DNA from: DATAUD01 sp036501665
GTDB lineage: Bacteria; Verrucomicrobiota; Verrucomicrobiia; Limisphaerales; Palsa-1400
Length of the DNA stretch: 64,000 nt
Direction: 5' to 3'
Assembly: GCA_036501665.1 (NCBI GenBank)
Contig: DASXZW010000114.1
Span: 1-64,000 of the forward strand
Below are positions 35,361 to 43,364 of this stretch, one piece after another. How positions within the stretch are numbered: the first letter of the stretch is position 1; each line of letters begins with the position of its first letter. The notes under the pieces are model-generated. The model saw only the letters and a program-made list of their open reading frames with translations, had not been told where the DNA came from and ran no database searches. The translations under genes and the position numbers were made by a program.

Positions 35361-36392
35361 ATGTCCGACACCTGTTTCCACGCGAGCATTGAAGGCGCGC
35401 AACATGGCGCGAAATCCCTGGCCCAGTTTCTTGATTACGCCAAAGGTTCCGGCGCTTCCGGCGCGCAACCGTCCAATTACATGGTCACGGACGGCGCGAA
35501 ATTGAAGAAGCCCGCCGAAATCAAGGAGGCGTTCGAGTCGCGCGGATTGAGTTTGGATGGCATTTCTGCGCATTGCCCATTCTGGGTGCATACAACCGCC
35601 TGGACCCAAAGCCCGACCATTCGCCCGTTCCTTCCTCCCGATGTTGCCAAGAAATCCGCTTTAGAAATAGAGAAGTGGAGCGAGGCTTATCTTTTCAAAA
35701 TCCTCGACCTCGCTGCTGCTCTAAATATCAAGGTCGTGCCGATGTTTTGGGGGGTTGCCTACGGTTGGGAAGTGGCGACAGGGTATCCGTGGGGCTTTTG
35801 GAAAGGGGGCGATTACGACTTAATCAAGGAAGGAACGGAGCGTTTCGTCAAAAAGACCGCGAAACTCCGCGCTCATGCCAATAAATTAGGCATTTTCCTG
35901 GCGCACGAGATTCATCCAGGTTCCGCCGCGCAGTGCGCCGATGAGTTCAACGCTTTGGTTGAGGCTTGCGATGGAGACAAGTGCCTCGCGGTCAATGCCG
36001 ATCCATCGCATTGTTGGGAGGGGGAGAGTTGGGAAACCCGTTTTATGAAGGTGGCTTCGCGCGTTTATTCATGCCACGTCAAGAACTACGTCATCCGTCC
36101 GGGACTTCCGTTGCGCATGAATGATCCCAATTGGCAGAAGCGCGCAATGCAATTTGTCGATATTCCCACTGGCGACCTAAATATGACGCGTTACGTGGAG
36201 ATGCTCATCCATATTGGTTATCCGAAACGTTATTGCGCGGCGATGAAGACCAAGACCGCCCCGCTGATCGTCGAGGCCGAAAGCGCTTACCGCGAATTGG
36301 ACAAGACCAGCGCCAACGGAATTGCGTACGTGCGTGACAACCTGTGCTTCCAGATCGCCGCCGGCTCATTTGAAGACGGGATGGGCGCCTGA
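35361..36392 (+). CDS. Sugar phosphate isomerase/epimerase-like TIM-barrel protein
   Basis: The 343-residue protein fits the xylose-isomerase-like (AP endonuclease 2) TIM barrel: GLSLDGISAHCPFWVHTTAW, LAAALNIKVVPMFWGVAYGWE, KLGIFLAHEIHPGSAAQCADEFNALV, CLAVNADPSHCWEGESWETRF, VYSCHVKNYVIRPG. Likely metal ligands are E (HEIHPG), D and H (NADPSH), H (SCHVKN) and a C-terminal E (LIVEAES). ATG 35361 is preferred over a TTG-type start 63 bases upstream. No signal peptide. The substrate is unknown. A relic of a second copy of its 3' end lies at 37698-37754. Confidence 0.8.
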   Translation: MSDTCFHASIEGAQHGAKSLAQFLDYAKGSGASGAQPSNYMVTDGAKLKKPAEIKEAFESRGLSLDGISAHCPFWVHTTAWTQSPTIRPFLPPDVAKKSALEIEKWSEAYLFKILDLAAALNIKVVPMFWGVAYGWEVATGYPWGFWKGGDYDLIKEGTERFVKKTAKLRAHANKLGIFLAHEIHPGSAAQCADEFNALVEACDGDKCLAVNADPSHCWEGESWETRFMKVASRVYSCHVKNYVIRPGLPLRMNDPNWQKRAMQFVDIPTGDLNMTRYVEMLIHIGYPKRYCAAMKTKTAPLIVEAESAYRELDKTSANGIAYVRDNLCFQIAAGSFEDGMGA

Positions 36393-36471
36393 CGGGGCAT
36401 GGGCATCGGATTCAGGGTCAATTCCATTCTCTCCGTCTCATAGCAAGGAATGGTGCGCGGTTTGCTTTCTA

Positions 36472-36500
36472 TTGACCTACAATGGGTTTTGTCGTATTTT
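36472..36500 (+). promoter_or_regulatory. Predicted promoter of pseudopilin gene 1
   Basis: TTGACC (36472-36477), a 17-base spacer and TATTTT (36495-36500) form a sigma-70-like pair. The start codon of the pseudopilin is about 120 bases downstream, so the leader is long. A matching TTGACC lies at the equivalent place before the second pseudopilin. Confidence 0.5.
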
Positions 36501-36620
36501 TGAGTTACAGCTATTAACGGCCTCGTGACGCTCCTGTTTAAATTTTGAGCAATTGAGAGTCGCAAAGAAAGTTGGAAGAAATCCTGTAAAAAGCATCCGA
36601 GAGCCAGTCGCTAACTTCAC

Positions 36621-37559
36621 ATGAAAACAACACATCAGAGCCTTCGCCGCCGGGCTCATTACTGCCGCGGCTTCACACTTATTGAATTGCTGGTCGTGAT
36701 CGCCATTATCGCTATTTTGGCGGCGATGTTGCTGCCCGCGCTTTCAAAGGCAAAATCGCAATCGCAAGGCACGAAATGCCTCAGCAACGAGAAGCAACTG
36801 TCTTTGGCGTTTAACATGTACACGGGGGACAACAACGGAAAGCTCGTTCCAAACGGCGGCACGGCTGCGCAACCGAGTTCTCCCACAAGCGCCAACGGGA
36901 AACCCGGTGGTTTATATGCCCAGTGGTGTCCGGGACAACAACAACTCACAACCGGACAATTGGCTCCCGCGAACCTTCCGCCGAATGGCGACAATCTTGG
37001 TTGGGATTGGATCGAAGACGGCTTGATATACAATTACATCAGGAGCCCGCAAGTTTACTCATGCCCAGCAGATCAAAGTTACAATCAAGCTGGCAATACT
37101 ATTTATCCTCACGTTCGCAGCATGTCGATGAACGCCTGGATCAGTCCGGCTGATAATTCCGATTGGACCTCGGGAGCCTCGGATGGCAGTATGCGGATAT
37201 TTATCAAGGACAGTGACCTGACTGTTCCCGGACCCGCCTATACCTGGGTCTTTATTGACGAAAACCCGCAAAGCATAAATGACGGTTGGATGGTTGAGGA
37301 TCCCTCAGAACCAAACATCGCCAAGCCTGAATGGATCGATGGCCCGGCGGTTTATCATGTTGGCGCTTGTGGGATTTCTTTCATTGACGGCCATGCTGAA
37401 ATCAAGAAATGGAGAGACCCCGTGCTTCTGGCTGTCAGTTCGATGAAAGACACGGGAGCTTGGTCTTCCCCGGTGGCGTCGAAGTTCGAAGACGATGTGC
37501 TATGGCTTTGCCACAGAAGCACCGCCCTCAAAACAGAACCCGCCTTCAGCGGCCCGTAG
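36621..37559 (+). CDS. Pseudopilin-like H-X9-DG protein, copy 1
   Basis: The 312-residue protein starts with a basic leader (MKTTHQSLRRRAHYCR), the cleavage site GFTLIE and the helix LLVVIAIIAILAAMLLPAL. The exported part carries KCLSNEKQLSLAFNMYTGDNNGK and YSCPADQSYN, and near the end AVYHVGACGISFIDGHAEIKKW, the H-X9-DG motif. It would be processed by the prepilin peptidase. It is a clear paralogue of the gene at 38058, sharing N- and C-terminal sequence (RSTALKTEPAFSGP), and the two arose by the tandem duplication described at 37604-37754. Confidence 0.9.
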   Translation: MKTTHQSLRRRAHYCRGFTLIELLVVIAIIAILAAMLLPALSKAKSQSQGTKCLSNEKQLSLAFNMYTGDNNGKLVPNGGTAAQPSSPTSANGKPGGLYAQWCPGQQQLTTGQLAPANLPPNGDNLGWDWIEDGLIYNYIRSPQVYSCPADQSYNQAGNTIYPHVRSMSMNAWISPADNSDWTSGASDGSMRIFIKDSDLTVPGPAYTWVFIDENPQSINDGWMVEDPSEPNIAKPEWIDGPAVYHVGACGISFIDGHAEIKKWRDPVLLAVSSMKDTGAWSSPVASKFEDDVLWLCHRSTALKTEPAFSGP

Positions 37560-37603
37560 AAAATCACTGATCCTGTGAGTCAAGAACACCCGCGAGAGAG
37601 CAT

Positions 37604-37670
37604 TTATTAAGATTTCCTGACAGGAATATCGCCGTCTTGACGGCAGCATGTTTTTTGACGCGATTTCGAC
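37604..37670 (+). pseudogene. 5' relic of a GH16-like secreted gene
   Basis: After pseudopilin 1 the frame from TTA at 37604 reads LLRFPDRNIAVLTAACFL, matching LLKFCETNIAAFAAIFFL at the start of the GH16 gene that follows pseudopilin 2. The nucleotide context before it (GAGAGAGCATTTATTA versus AGAGAGCATTTGTTG) also matches. Homology stops around 37670. It is probably the 5' end of a lost second copy of a secreted gene. GCCGTCTTGACGGC at 37631-37644 also forms a small hairpin followed by a T run and may act as terminator. Confidence 0.55.
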
Positions 37671-37697
37671 GAGGTCGGCGCGAATGGAATCGGGTGC

Positions 37698-37754
37698 GGT
37701 TGCGACGACTCATACTTTCAAATTGCAGCCGGTTCCTTTGAAGAGGGAATAGGC
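37698..37754 (+). pseudogene. 3' relic of a sugar isomerase gene copy
   Basis: In frame, 37713-37754 encodes YFQIAAGSFEEGIG, which matches the C-terminus CFQIAAGSFEDGMGA of the isomerase ending at 36392. The preceding codons (CGCDDS versus YVRDNL) also align. There is no coding frame for the rest of the protein. It stands before pseudopilin 2 just as the isomerase end stands before pseudopilin 1, so it marks a second, deleted isomerase copy. Confidence 0.7.
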
Positions 37755-37890
37755 ATATGCAGCCAGCCGAAGAAGCAAACCGCAAGCGAGGCTGAACCCT
37801 GTGGAACGCGCCGGTTTTCAGGTGTAACGACCTGCCAGTCAAATGAGTAGGCGGGTTGCGCAAATTTTGCTCACTTTTAACTTATTTCTG

Positions 37891-37920
37891 TTGACCGTTT
37901 GTGGATGTATGGCGTATAGT
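37891..37920 (+). promoter_or_regulatory. Predicted promoter of pseudopilin gene 2
   Basis: TTGACC (37891-37896), an 18-base spacer and TATAGT (37915-37920). The leader to the start codon at 38058 is about 130 bases and shares blocks with that of copy 1 (AAATCC, GAGAGCC, CGCTAA and the ATGAAAACAACA start). Confidence 0.5.
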
Positions 37921-38057
37921 CCGAAACTACAGCGCGTTTTGGGCACTCGATGCAAGGACATCGAGACGCATCTGTGAATTTGAATAAATGACAGTCTAGT
38001 AGATAAGAATTAGGAAAAATCCTTAAGAGAGCCGAACGCTAATCGCCAGTTTTTCAT

Positions 38058-38999
38058 ATGAAAACAACACCTCTGGGCCTTCATAGCCGATCTCAAAGCA
38101 GCGGCTTCACACTTATAGAATTGCTGGTTGTGATAGCCATCATCGCCATTTTGGCGGGGATGTTGCTGCCCGCGCTTGCCAATGCGAAGAAGAACGCGCA
38201 AGGAACACAGTGCATGAGCAATGAGAAGCAATTGTCGCTTGCATGGACTTTGTACAACGGGGATAACAATGAAAAGATGCCGGGAAATGGCCAGGAGGGC
38301 GATCAGCCTCAAAGTGCGACTTCGGCCGATGGAAAGCCTGGAGGCGCAAATTACCAATGGTGCCCGGGACAGCAACAGGATACGACCGGTTATTTGGCTC
38401 CCGGAAACTTGGCGCCAGGCGCGCCGAATGTTGGATTGCAGTATATTCAGGAGGGGGCAATCTATCAATATATCAACCAATTCCTTGTGTATAAGTGCCC
38501 TGCGGACCAAAGTTATAACAAGGCGGGGAGCGCTATTTATCCTCATGTTCGCAGCATATCAATGAACGGCTGGATAGGTGCTTTGCCTGTCAGCGCTGGT
38601 TATGACGGCACCAAGATTTGGGGAAACCCAGGTGATAGCCAAGTGCGCGTTTTCAGGAAGACTGGCGATCTTACAGTTCCTGGCCCGGCTTATACTTGGA
38701 TTTTCATTGATGAAAATCCCCAGAGCATCAACGACGGTTGGATGATCGAGGATCCGACCCTCAATCCAGCGGCTTGGGAGGACGGCCCAGCGGTTTATCA
38801 TAACGGAGCTTGTGGGCTTTCGTACGGGGATGGTCACGCTGAAATCAAACTGTGGCATGACTCTTACCTGCTGACAATGAATCAGATGCTTGACACACAA
38901 GCCTGGGTGGGTGGAGATACAAAATACAGGCCGGACGTCATTTGGCTCGCCAACAGAAGCACAGCCCTCAAAACACAAGAAGGCTTCAGCGGTCCCTAG
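38058..38999 (+). CDS. Pseudopilin-like H-X9-DG protein, copy 2
   Basis: The 313-residue protein has leader MKTTPLGLHSRSQSS, site GFTLIE, helix LLVVIAIIAILAGMLLPAL, then QCMSNEKQLSLAWTLYNGDNNEKMPGNGQEGDQP and YKCPADQSYNKAGSAIYPHVRSISMNGW. The C-terminal AVYHNGACGLSYGDGHAEIKLW gives the H-X9-DG motif. It is about as long as copy 1 and nearly identical in blocks, with divergence elsewhere, so the duplication is not very recent. It is likely exported and anchored in the envelope. Confidence 0.9.
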   Translation: MKTTPLGLHSRSQSSGFTLIELLVVIAIIAILAGMLLPALANAKKNAQGTQCMSNEKQLSLAWTLYNGDNNEKMPGNGQEGDQPQSATSADGKPGGANYQWCPGQQQDTTGYLAPGNLAPGAPNVGLQYIQEGAIYQYINQFLVYKCPADQSYNKAGSAIYPHVRSISMNGWIGALPVSAGYDGTKIWGNPGDSQVRVFRKTGDLTVPGPAYTWIFIDENPQSINDGWMIEDPTLNPAAWEDGPAVYHNGACGLSYGDGHAEIKLWHDSYLLTMNQMLDTQAWVGGDTKYRPDVIWLANRSTALKTQEGFSGP

Positions 39000-39040
39000 T
39001 CAACTGGCCTGCGGTCAAAGCAACCGCAAGAGAGCATTTG

Positions 39041-40552
39041 TTGAAATTTTGTGAAACGAATATTGCCGCTTTTGCGGCAATATTTTTTTTATCCATTTGC
39101 TCATGGGCGGACCCATCAAACGAAATCCTCACCAATCCTGGATTTGAGAAAGATTCCGGAAATGCCATAGTCGGATGGAGTACCTACGGTTCCAATATTT
39201 ATTCTGTCAGTGCGCCCGTCCAACCTCATGGTGGCGGGGGCGCAAATCAAGTTTTAACCACAAACCCCACGCCAGAGGTAGGGATGGCTCGCCGAGCCGT
39301 CCGCGGTCGCCTCGGCGAGGCGACCCTACCCAAAGCTGATTTGCGGCTTGGCGGTGGCACGTGCCTGAAAATTTATCAGCGGTTCACTGGATCGGTCAAC
39401 TATACCGGAATTTATCAGGATAATCTTTCCGGAGCGGGGACAAAATACTCTGCCGATGGATGGGCTTTCGTTCCTCCTTCCGACATTTTATCTGGGAAAA
39501 ATCAGGCTTGGATTGAAGTGACGTTCCGGGATGCGCGGATGAATATTCTCGCGCTCTACCGCTCGGCTCTCATCACGACCAACTCCATCGCGCGCGGAGG
39601 TCTTTCGACTGGCGCATGGCTGGATTTGCCTGTGACGAATCAATACGATCCCGCTTCTGTAGTTGTCACCAATACGACCACCTCTCTGGTCGCGCCCGCA
39701 GGAACAAGTTTTCTGCGCTATCAAATCACGTTCCAGGGAGACGCCGCCGGAAGTAAAGGCTCTGTTTATTTTGACGACCTGAATCTTACGCAAACTGGCG
39801 GCACGCCGCAGGGCGATTGGAACGTCGTTTGGAGCGACGAATTCAACGGAATATCTGTCAATACAAACATCTGGACTTACGATATTGGCAATAGCGACGG
39901 CTGGGGCAATCGGGAATTGGAATATTACACCCGTTCTCCGCAAAACTCCTATGTTTCCAACGGACTCCTTCACATCGTTGCGCGGCGGCAGGCCGAGGGA
40001 GGTTTCAGTTATACCTCCGCCCGCCTGAAAACCGAGGGACTTTTCACCGCTCAATATGGCCGATTCGAATTTCGCGCCAGCCTTCCTTCCGGCGTGGGAT
40101 TCTGGCCGGCACTCTGGATGCTCGGCTCGAACATCAATGCCGCAGGTTGGCCAGGCTGCGGTGAAATTGACGTCATGGAAAACAAGGGAAATGATCCGGC
40201 CACGGTCCAGGGCAGCCTCCACTCCGGAAGCGACGAAACTGAAATTTACCATCTTCCCGGCGGCAGCGTGACCCATTTTCATAATTATACACTTGACTGG
40301 TCGAGCAATGCCGTCAGTTGGTACGTCGATGGCCTGCGTTATGAAACGCAAACGAATTGGACCGACGCCCTTGGCCCGTATCCAACGCCTTTCAATCAAC
40401 CGTTCTTCCTGGTGATGAACCTTGCGGTTGGCGGAAATTATATTGGGAACCCTTCCACAAATTCCATCAACTCCAACTCCATTTTTCCCGGAGAAATGCT
40501 GGTGGACTTTGTGCGGTTGTATAGTTTGCGTGGCCTTTCCAATTGGCATTAG
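39041..40552 (+). CDS. Secreted glycoside hydrolase family 16 (endo-beta-glucanase-like)
   Basis: The 503-residue product starts at TTG 39041 (or 39038) after AAGAGAG, with a signal peptide ending CSWA. A carbohydrate-binding-like domain (NEILTNPGFEKDSGNAIVGWS; about residues 27-250) precedes a GH16 domain: WSDEFNGISVNTNIWTYD, RLKTEGLFTAQYGRFEFRASLPSG, FWPALWMLG. The catalytic GEIDVMENKG near residue 375 gives the ExDxxE nucleophile and acid/base. It should cleave beta-1,3 or mixed-linked glucans outside the cell. A 54-bp palindromic repeat (39277-39330) is inserted in frame in the binding domain. The TTG start is supported by the matching relic at 37604. Confidence 0.85.
   Translation: MKFCETNIAAFAAIFFLSICSWADPSNEILTNPGFEKDSGNAIVGWSTYGSNIYSVSAPVQPHGGGGANQVLTTNPTPEVGMARRAVRGRLGEATLPKADLRLGGGTCLKIYQRFTGSVNYTGIYQDNLSGAGTKYSADGWAFVPPSDILSGKNQAWIEVTFRDARMNILALYRSALITTNSIARGGLSTGAWLDLPVTNQYDPASVVVTNTTTSLVAPAGTSFLRYQITFQGDAAGSKGSVYFDDLNLTQTGGTPQGDWNVVWSDEFNGISVNTNIWTYDIGNSDGWGNRELEYYTRSPQNSYVSNGLLHIVARRQAEGGFSYTSARLKTEGLFTAQYGRFEFRASLPSGVGFWPALWMLGSNINAAGWPGCGEIDVMENKGNDPATVQGSLHSGSDETEIYHLPGGSVTHFHNYTLDWSSNAVSWYVDGLRYETQTNWTDALGPYPTPFNQPFFLVMNLAVGGNYIGNPSTNSINSNSIFPGEMLVDFVRLYSLRGLSNWH
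39059..39090 (+). terminator. Terminator-like hairpin after pseudopilin 2
   Basis: AATATTGCCGC (39059-39069) pairs perfectly with GCGGCAATATT (39074-39084) across a TTTT loop and is followed by T. It is 60 bases after the pseudopilin stop. The same bases encode NIAAFAAIFF of the GH16 signal peptide, so it could act as terminator or attenuator, or be a coding coincidence. Confidence 0.5.
39277..39330. repeat. 54-bp REP-like palindromic element inside the GH16 gene
   Basis: Starts GGTAGGG and ends CCCTACC; inside are the palindromes GGCTCGCCGAGCC and TCGCCTCGGCGAGGCGA. Its length is a multiple of three, so the GH16 frame continues through it and gains 18 codons (VGMARRAVRGRLGEATLP region). Its right 34 bases match the element at 53109 at 32 of 34 positions, and the two differences are compensatory within the stem. 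Confidence 0.88.
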
Positions 40553-40605
40553 ACAACGGCGATTGGGAAAAACAATTGATAGTTAGAAGATCGCTGATAC
40601 TAATC

Positions 40606-40637
40606 GATTAGGATTAAGAGCAGGATTACGATTAGGA
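40606..40637. repeat. GATTAGG/GATTAAG short repeat tract
   Basis: GATTAGGATTAAGAGCAGGATTACGATTAGGA is a run of related hexamers between the GH16 gene and yjbQ. A similar tract in inverted arrangement lies at 58178-58246. It has no coding content. Confidence 0.6.
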
Positions 40638-40693
40638 ATGGGGCGGAATTCCTCTTTCTCAGTTGTCGGGGAAATGGCATCGTTGTGCCGCGC

Positions 40694-41113
40694 ATGAAAT
40701 CTCTGACCGATTACCTTTCGTTTGAACTCCCCAATCGGCGTGGGTTTGTCAATATTACGAACACCGTCGAGGCGCTTGTCAGAAAGAGCGGAATCAAGGA
40801 GGGCCTTTGCCTGGTCAATTCAATGCACATCAGCTCTTCGGTTTTTATAAATGACGCCGAGGAGGGTTTGCTGCATGATTTTGAAGTCTGGCTGGAGGAA
40901 TTGGCCCCGCATGAACCCACGTCGCAATACCATCACAATCGCACTGGCGAAGACAACGCTGACGCGCATTTGAAACGTCAGGTTCTCGGACGCGAAGTCG
41001 TCGTCGCAATCACAGGCGGCAGGCTCGACTTTGGTCCGTGGGAGCAGATTTTTTATGGCGAGTTTGATGGACGCCGCAGGAAGCGCGTGCTGGTCAAGAT
41101 CATCGGCGAATGA
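40694..41113 (+). CDS. YjbQ/UPF0047-family protein
   Basis: The 139-residue protein has the UPF0047 fold motifs: FVNITNTVEALVRKSGIKEGLCLVNSMHISSSVFINDAEEGLLHDFEVWLEELAP, YHHNRTGEDNADAHLKRQVLGREVVVAITGGRLDFGPWEQIFYGEFDG. The conserved H and E of the active-site-like pocket (NSMHIS; EDNADAHLK) are present. Some family members have weak thiamine phosphate synthase activity, but the role is unsettled. A GTG three codons upstream (40685) is an alternative start. tcdA follows after 9 bases. Confidence 0.9.
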   Translation: MKSLTDYLSFELPNRRGFVNITNTVEALVRKSGIKEGLCLVNSMHISSSVFINDAEEGLLHDFEVWLEELAPHEPTSQYHHNRTGEDNADAHLKRQVLGREVVVAITGGRLDFGPWEQIFYGEFDGRRRKRVLVKIIGE

Positions 41114-41122
41114 CGAGGGCCA

Positions 41123-41893
41123 ATGAGCGACGCTGACCCGCGCTTCGGCGGGATTGAAAGGCTTTATTCCGCGGACGGCCTGGAGCGGCTGCGTCGGGCG
41201 AAAGTTTGCGTGGTGGGCATTGGCGGAGTTGGTTCGTGGGCGGTCGAAGCGCTGGCGCGAAGCGCGGTCGGGCAAATCACGCTGGTGGACCTGGATGACA
41301 TTTGCGAAAGCAACATTAACCGCCAATTGCACTCGCTGGAGGAAACCGTTGGCCAGCCAAAGACGACCGTCATGGCAGAGCGGATCAAAGCCATAAATCC
41401 TCGCTGCGACGTGCGGGCTGTCGCGGAGTTTTTCAATGAATCCAGCGCGGAACGAATTTTGCAATCACACTTCGACTGGGTCATCGACGCGATTGATCAA
41501 ACTGCGAACAAATGCCTCCTGATCGCCCGGTGCTGTCAAAATAAGATGCCCATTATCGCATCTGGCGGCGCGGGCGGGCGCAAGGATCCTTTGAAAATTC
41601 AGATTGTTGACCTGTCGCAAACCAAAGGCGACGCTCTTCTGCAACAGGCCCGCAAACGCCTTCGTGACGAACACGGTTTTTCGCGCGACCCAAAGACGCC
41701 GTTCAAAGTGCCGTGTGTCTTTTCCAGCGAGCCGCCTGTGTATCCTTCCAATTGCAAAGGCGGCGCGCGCATCAACTGCGATACAGGTTATGGCGCCGCA
41801 AGTTTTGTCACTGGCGCTTTCGGCCTTGCGGCGGCTGGTTATGTTGTCTCGAACATCGCTCAGGGGAGTTCGCATGGAACTGGACCGGAGTAG
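41123..41893 (+). CDS. tcdA: tRNA threonylcarbamoyladenosine dehydratase (TcdA/CsdL)
   Basis: The 256-residue E1-like enzyme has the nucleotide-binding motif VCVVGIGGVGSWAVEALARSAVG, LVDLDDICESNINRQLHSLEETVGQPK and CVFSSEPPVYP. TcdA uses ATP to cyclise t6A37 of tRNA to ct6A. The order and length fit TcdA rather than ThiF or MoeB, and no C-terminal rhodanese is present. Its stop overlaps the next gene's start by 20 bases. Confidence 0.92.
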   Translation: MSDADPRFGGIERLYSADGLERLRRAKVCVVGIGGVGSWAVEALARSAVGQITLVDLDDICESNINRQLHSLEETVGQPKTTVMAERIKAINPRCDVRAVAEFFNESSAERILQSHFDWVIDAIDQTANKCLLIARCCQNKMPIIASGGAGGRKDPLKIQIVDLSQTKGDALLQQARKRLRDEHGFSRDPKTPFKVPCVFSSEPPVYPSNCKGGARINCDTGYGAASFVTGAFGLAAAGYVVSNIAQGSSHGTGPE

Positions 41894-42746
41894 AATTCCC
41901 GCGCGCTCCAAACGCCAGGTGATGGATTGGGGATTGGCGCTCGCCAGCCAGGGAATCGAGGCGATCATCGATCGCTCCGATGCCGGTTGGGCGTTGATTG
42001 TGGAACCCCGGGATTTCGACAAGGCTCAAGCCGTCTTGCGACAGTATCGCATTGAGAATCGAGGGTGGAATTGGCGGCATCCAATCGCCGGATCAGACCT
42101 CGCGTTTCATTGGGGCAGTCTTGTGTGGGTCGCGGTGATATGCGCGGTCTTTTATTGGAGCACAGTCATGCGGCCTGAGGTGAGAAACGCGGGGATTCTG
42201 GACAGTCGCCGTGCAATCAGCGGAGAGTGGTGGCGGCTTTTTACCGCAGTGAGTCTGCACCAGAACGCAGCTCACTTAATGAGCAATGCGGCGACAGGTT
42301 TTGTGTTTCTGGGGCTTGCAATGGCTCGTTACGGCGCAGGCGTTGCGTTGTTGTCTGCCTTTCTTGCAGGCGCAGTGGGAAATGCGGCGGACCTCGCCAT
42401 TTATTCCGAACCGCATCAAAGCCTTGGAGCGTCCGGCATGGTTACCGCCGCGCTGGGGATCATCACGTCGCAGACATTTGCATACTGGCGCAAATACCGG
42501 ACTGGCCAGAGATTTCTGGTTCAGGCGGCGGCAGCAGGAGCGTTGATCCTCGTATTGATTGGCTTTGATCCTGACGCCGATGTTGTCGCGCACGTTGGCG
42601 GATTCCTCGCTGGCACGGCGTTGGGATTTGCCCTCGGCCATGTGCGTTCTGAAATCCTTCAAAAAGGATGGGTCAATCTTGTGAGCCTGGCGGGCGTTGC
42701 CGCGTTGTTTCTCGCAACGTGGCTCCGCGCAATCGCCGCGCATTGA
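41874..42746 (+). CDS. Rhomboid intramembrane serine protease
   Basis: The 290-residue protein has a soluble N-terminal domain (about residues 1-70) and six or so helices. It shows SLHQNAAHLMSN (His134 and Asn138), the nucleophile Ser187 in SLGASGMV and the catalytic His240 in DVVAHVGGFLAG. It cleaves membrane proteins within the lipid bilayer. The start ATG at 41874 follows a good ribosome binding site (AGGGGAG, 41862-41868) and lies inside the tcdA end, so it is coupled. Confidence 0.9.
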   Translation: MELDRSRIPARSKRQVMDWGLALASQGIEAIIDRSDAGWALIVEPRDFDKAQAVLRQYRIENRGWNWRHPIAGSDLAFHWGSLVWVAVICAVFYWSTVMRPEVRNAGILDSRRAISGEWWRLFTAVSLHQNAAHLMSNAATGFVFLGLAMARYGAGVALLSAFLAGAVGNAADLAIYSEPHQSLGASGMVTAALGIITSQTFAYWRKYRTGQRFLVQAAAAGALILVLIGFDPDADVVAHVGGFLAGTALGFALGHVRSEILQKGWVNLVSLAGVAALFLATWLRAIAAH

Positions 42747-42774
42747 CGTAATCCCTCAGTACTAAACGAACTGG

Positions 42775-43155
42775 TTACGGCAATACGTGATTAGTCGGTG
42801 AGGCCAAACAGACGGGGGTCGTCTGGCAATTTCCCAACACGTAACTGGTTGTAAACGACGGAGGAGCATTTGGATCGACCGGGCAGATCGGCAACGTGCC
42901 GCCGCCGCTTCCCAGGTAAGGTTGAACATCGCTGGCCACAGGCGTTGCCGTAGCCACTTCCCCGTGTTCCAACGCCCATTGCTGCTTCGCCGCATCCAGC
43001 ATGCGAAGATTGTCGATACAAAAATTGGTCTGAGACGTAACTCTTGAGCGAGTCAGGTTAGGGATGGCAATAGCTGCCAACAACCCGATAATCGCCACAA
43101 CAATCATTATCTCGACCAATGTAAACCCCTTCCGTCCATGTTTCATGGTCTGCAT
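42775..43155 (-). CDS. Type II secretion-like pseudopilin (short GspG-like form)
   Basis: The 126-residue protein has leader MQTMKHGRKG, the site GFTLVE and the helix IMIVVAIIGLLAAIAIPNL, then FCIDNLRMLDAAKQQWALEHG. The C-terminal region has two cysteines (LPICPVDP and GNCQTTPVC) that may pair. It is the short type-II pseudopilin form, distinct from the H-X9-DG proteins. MKHG at 43146 is an alternative start. No other secretion genes are adjacent. Confidence 0.88.
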   Translation of the reverse strand: MQTMKHGRKGFTLVEIMIVVAIIGLLAAIAIPNLTRSRVTSQTNFCIDNLRMLDAAKQQWALEHGEVATATPVASDVQPYLGSGGGTLPICPVDPNAPPSFTTSYVLGNCQTTPVCLASPTNHVLP

Positions 43156-43364
43156 AACACTGCCTTTCTCTGCTTACGACAGTGAACGATGTAAAAGGCG
43201 GATATATATTTATAATAGTACGATGCTTGTTCACAGATTGCCTTTTACAATGTCGTGAAGACTCGAATGTTTAGCAGAGACCACGCCAGAGATGGGGTGG
43301 TTTGGGACTAAAGATATCAGGATTTGGGGGGGTAAGTGGTGAAGCTGTTGTAAAATGCTGAACT

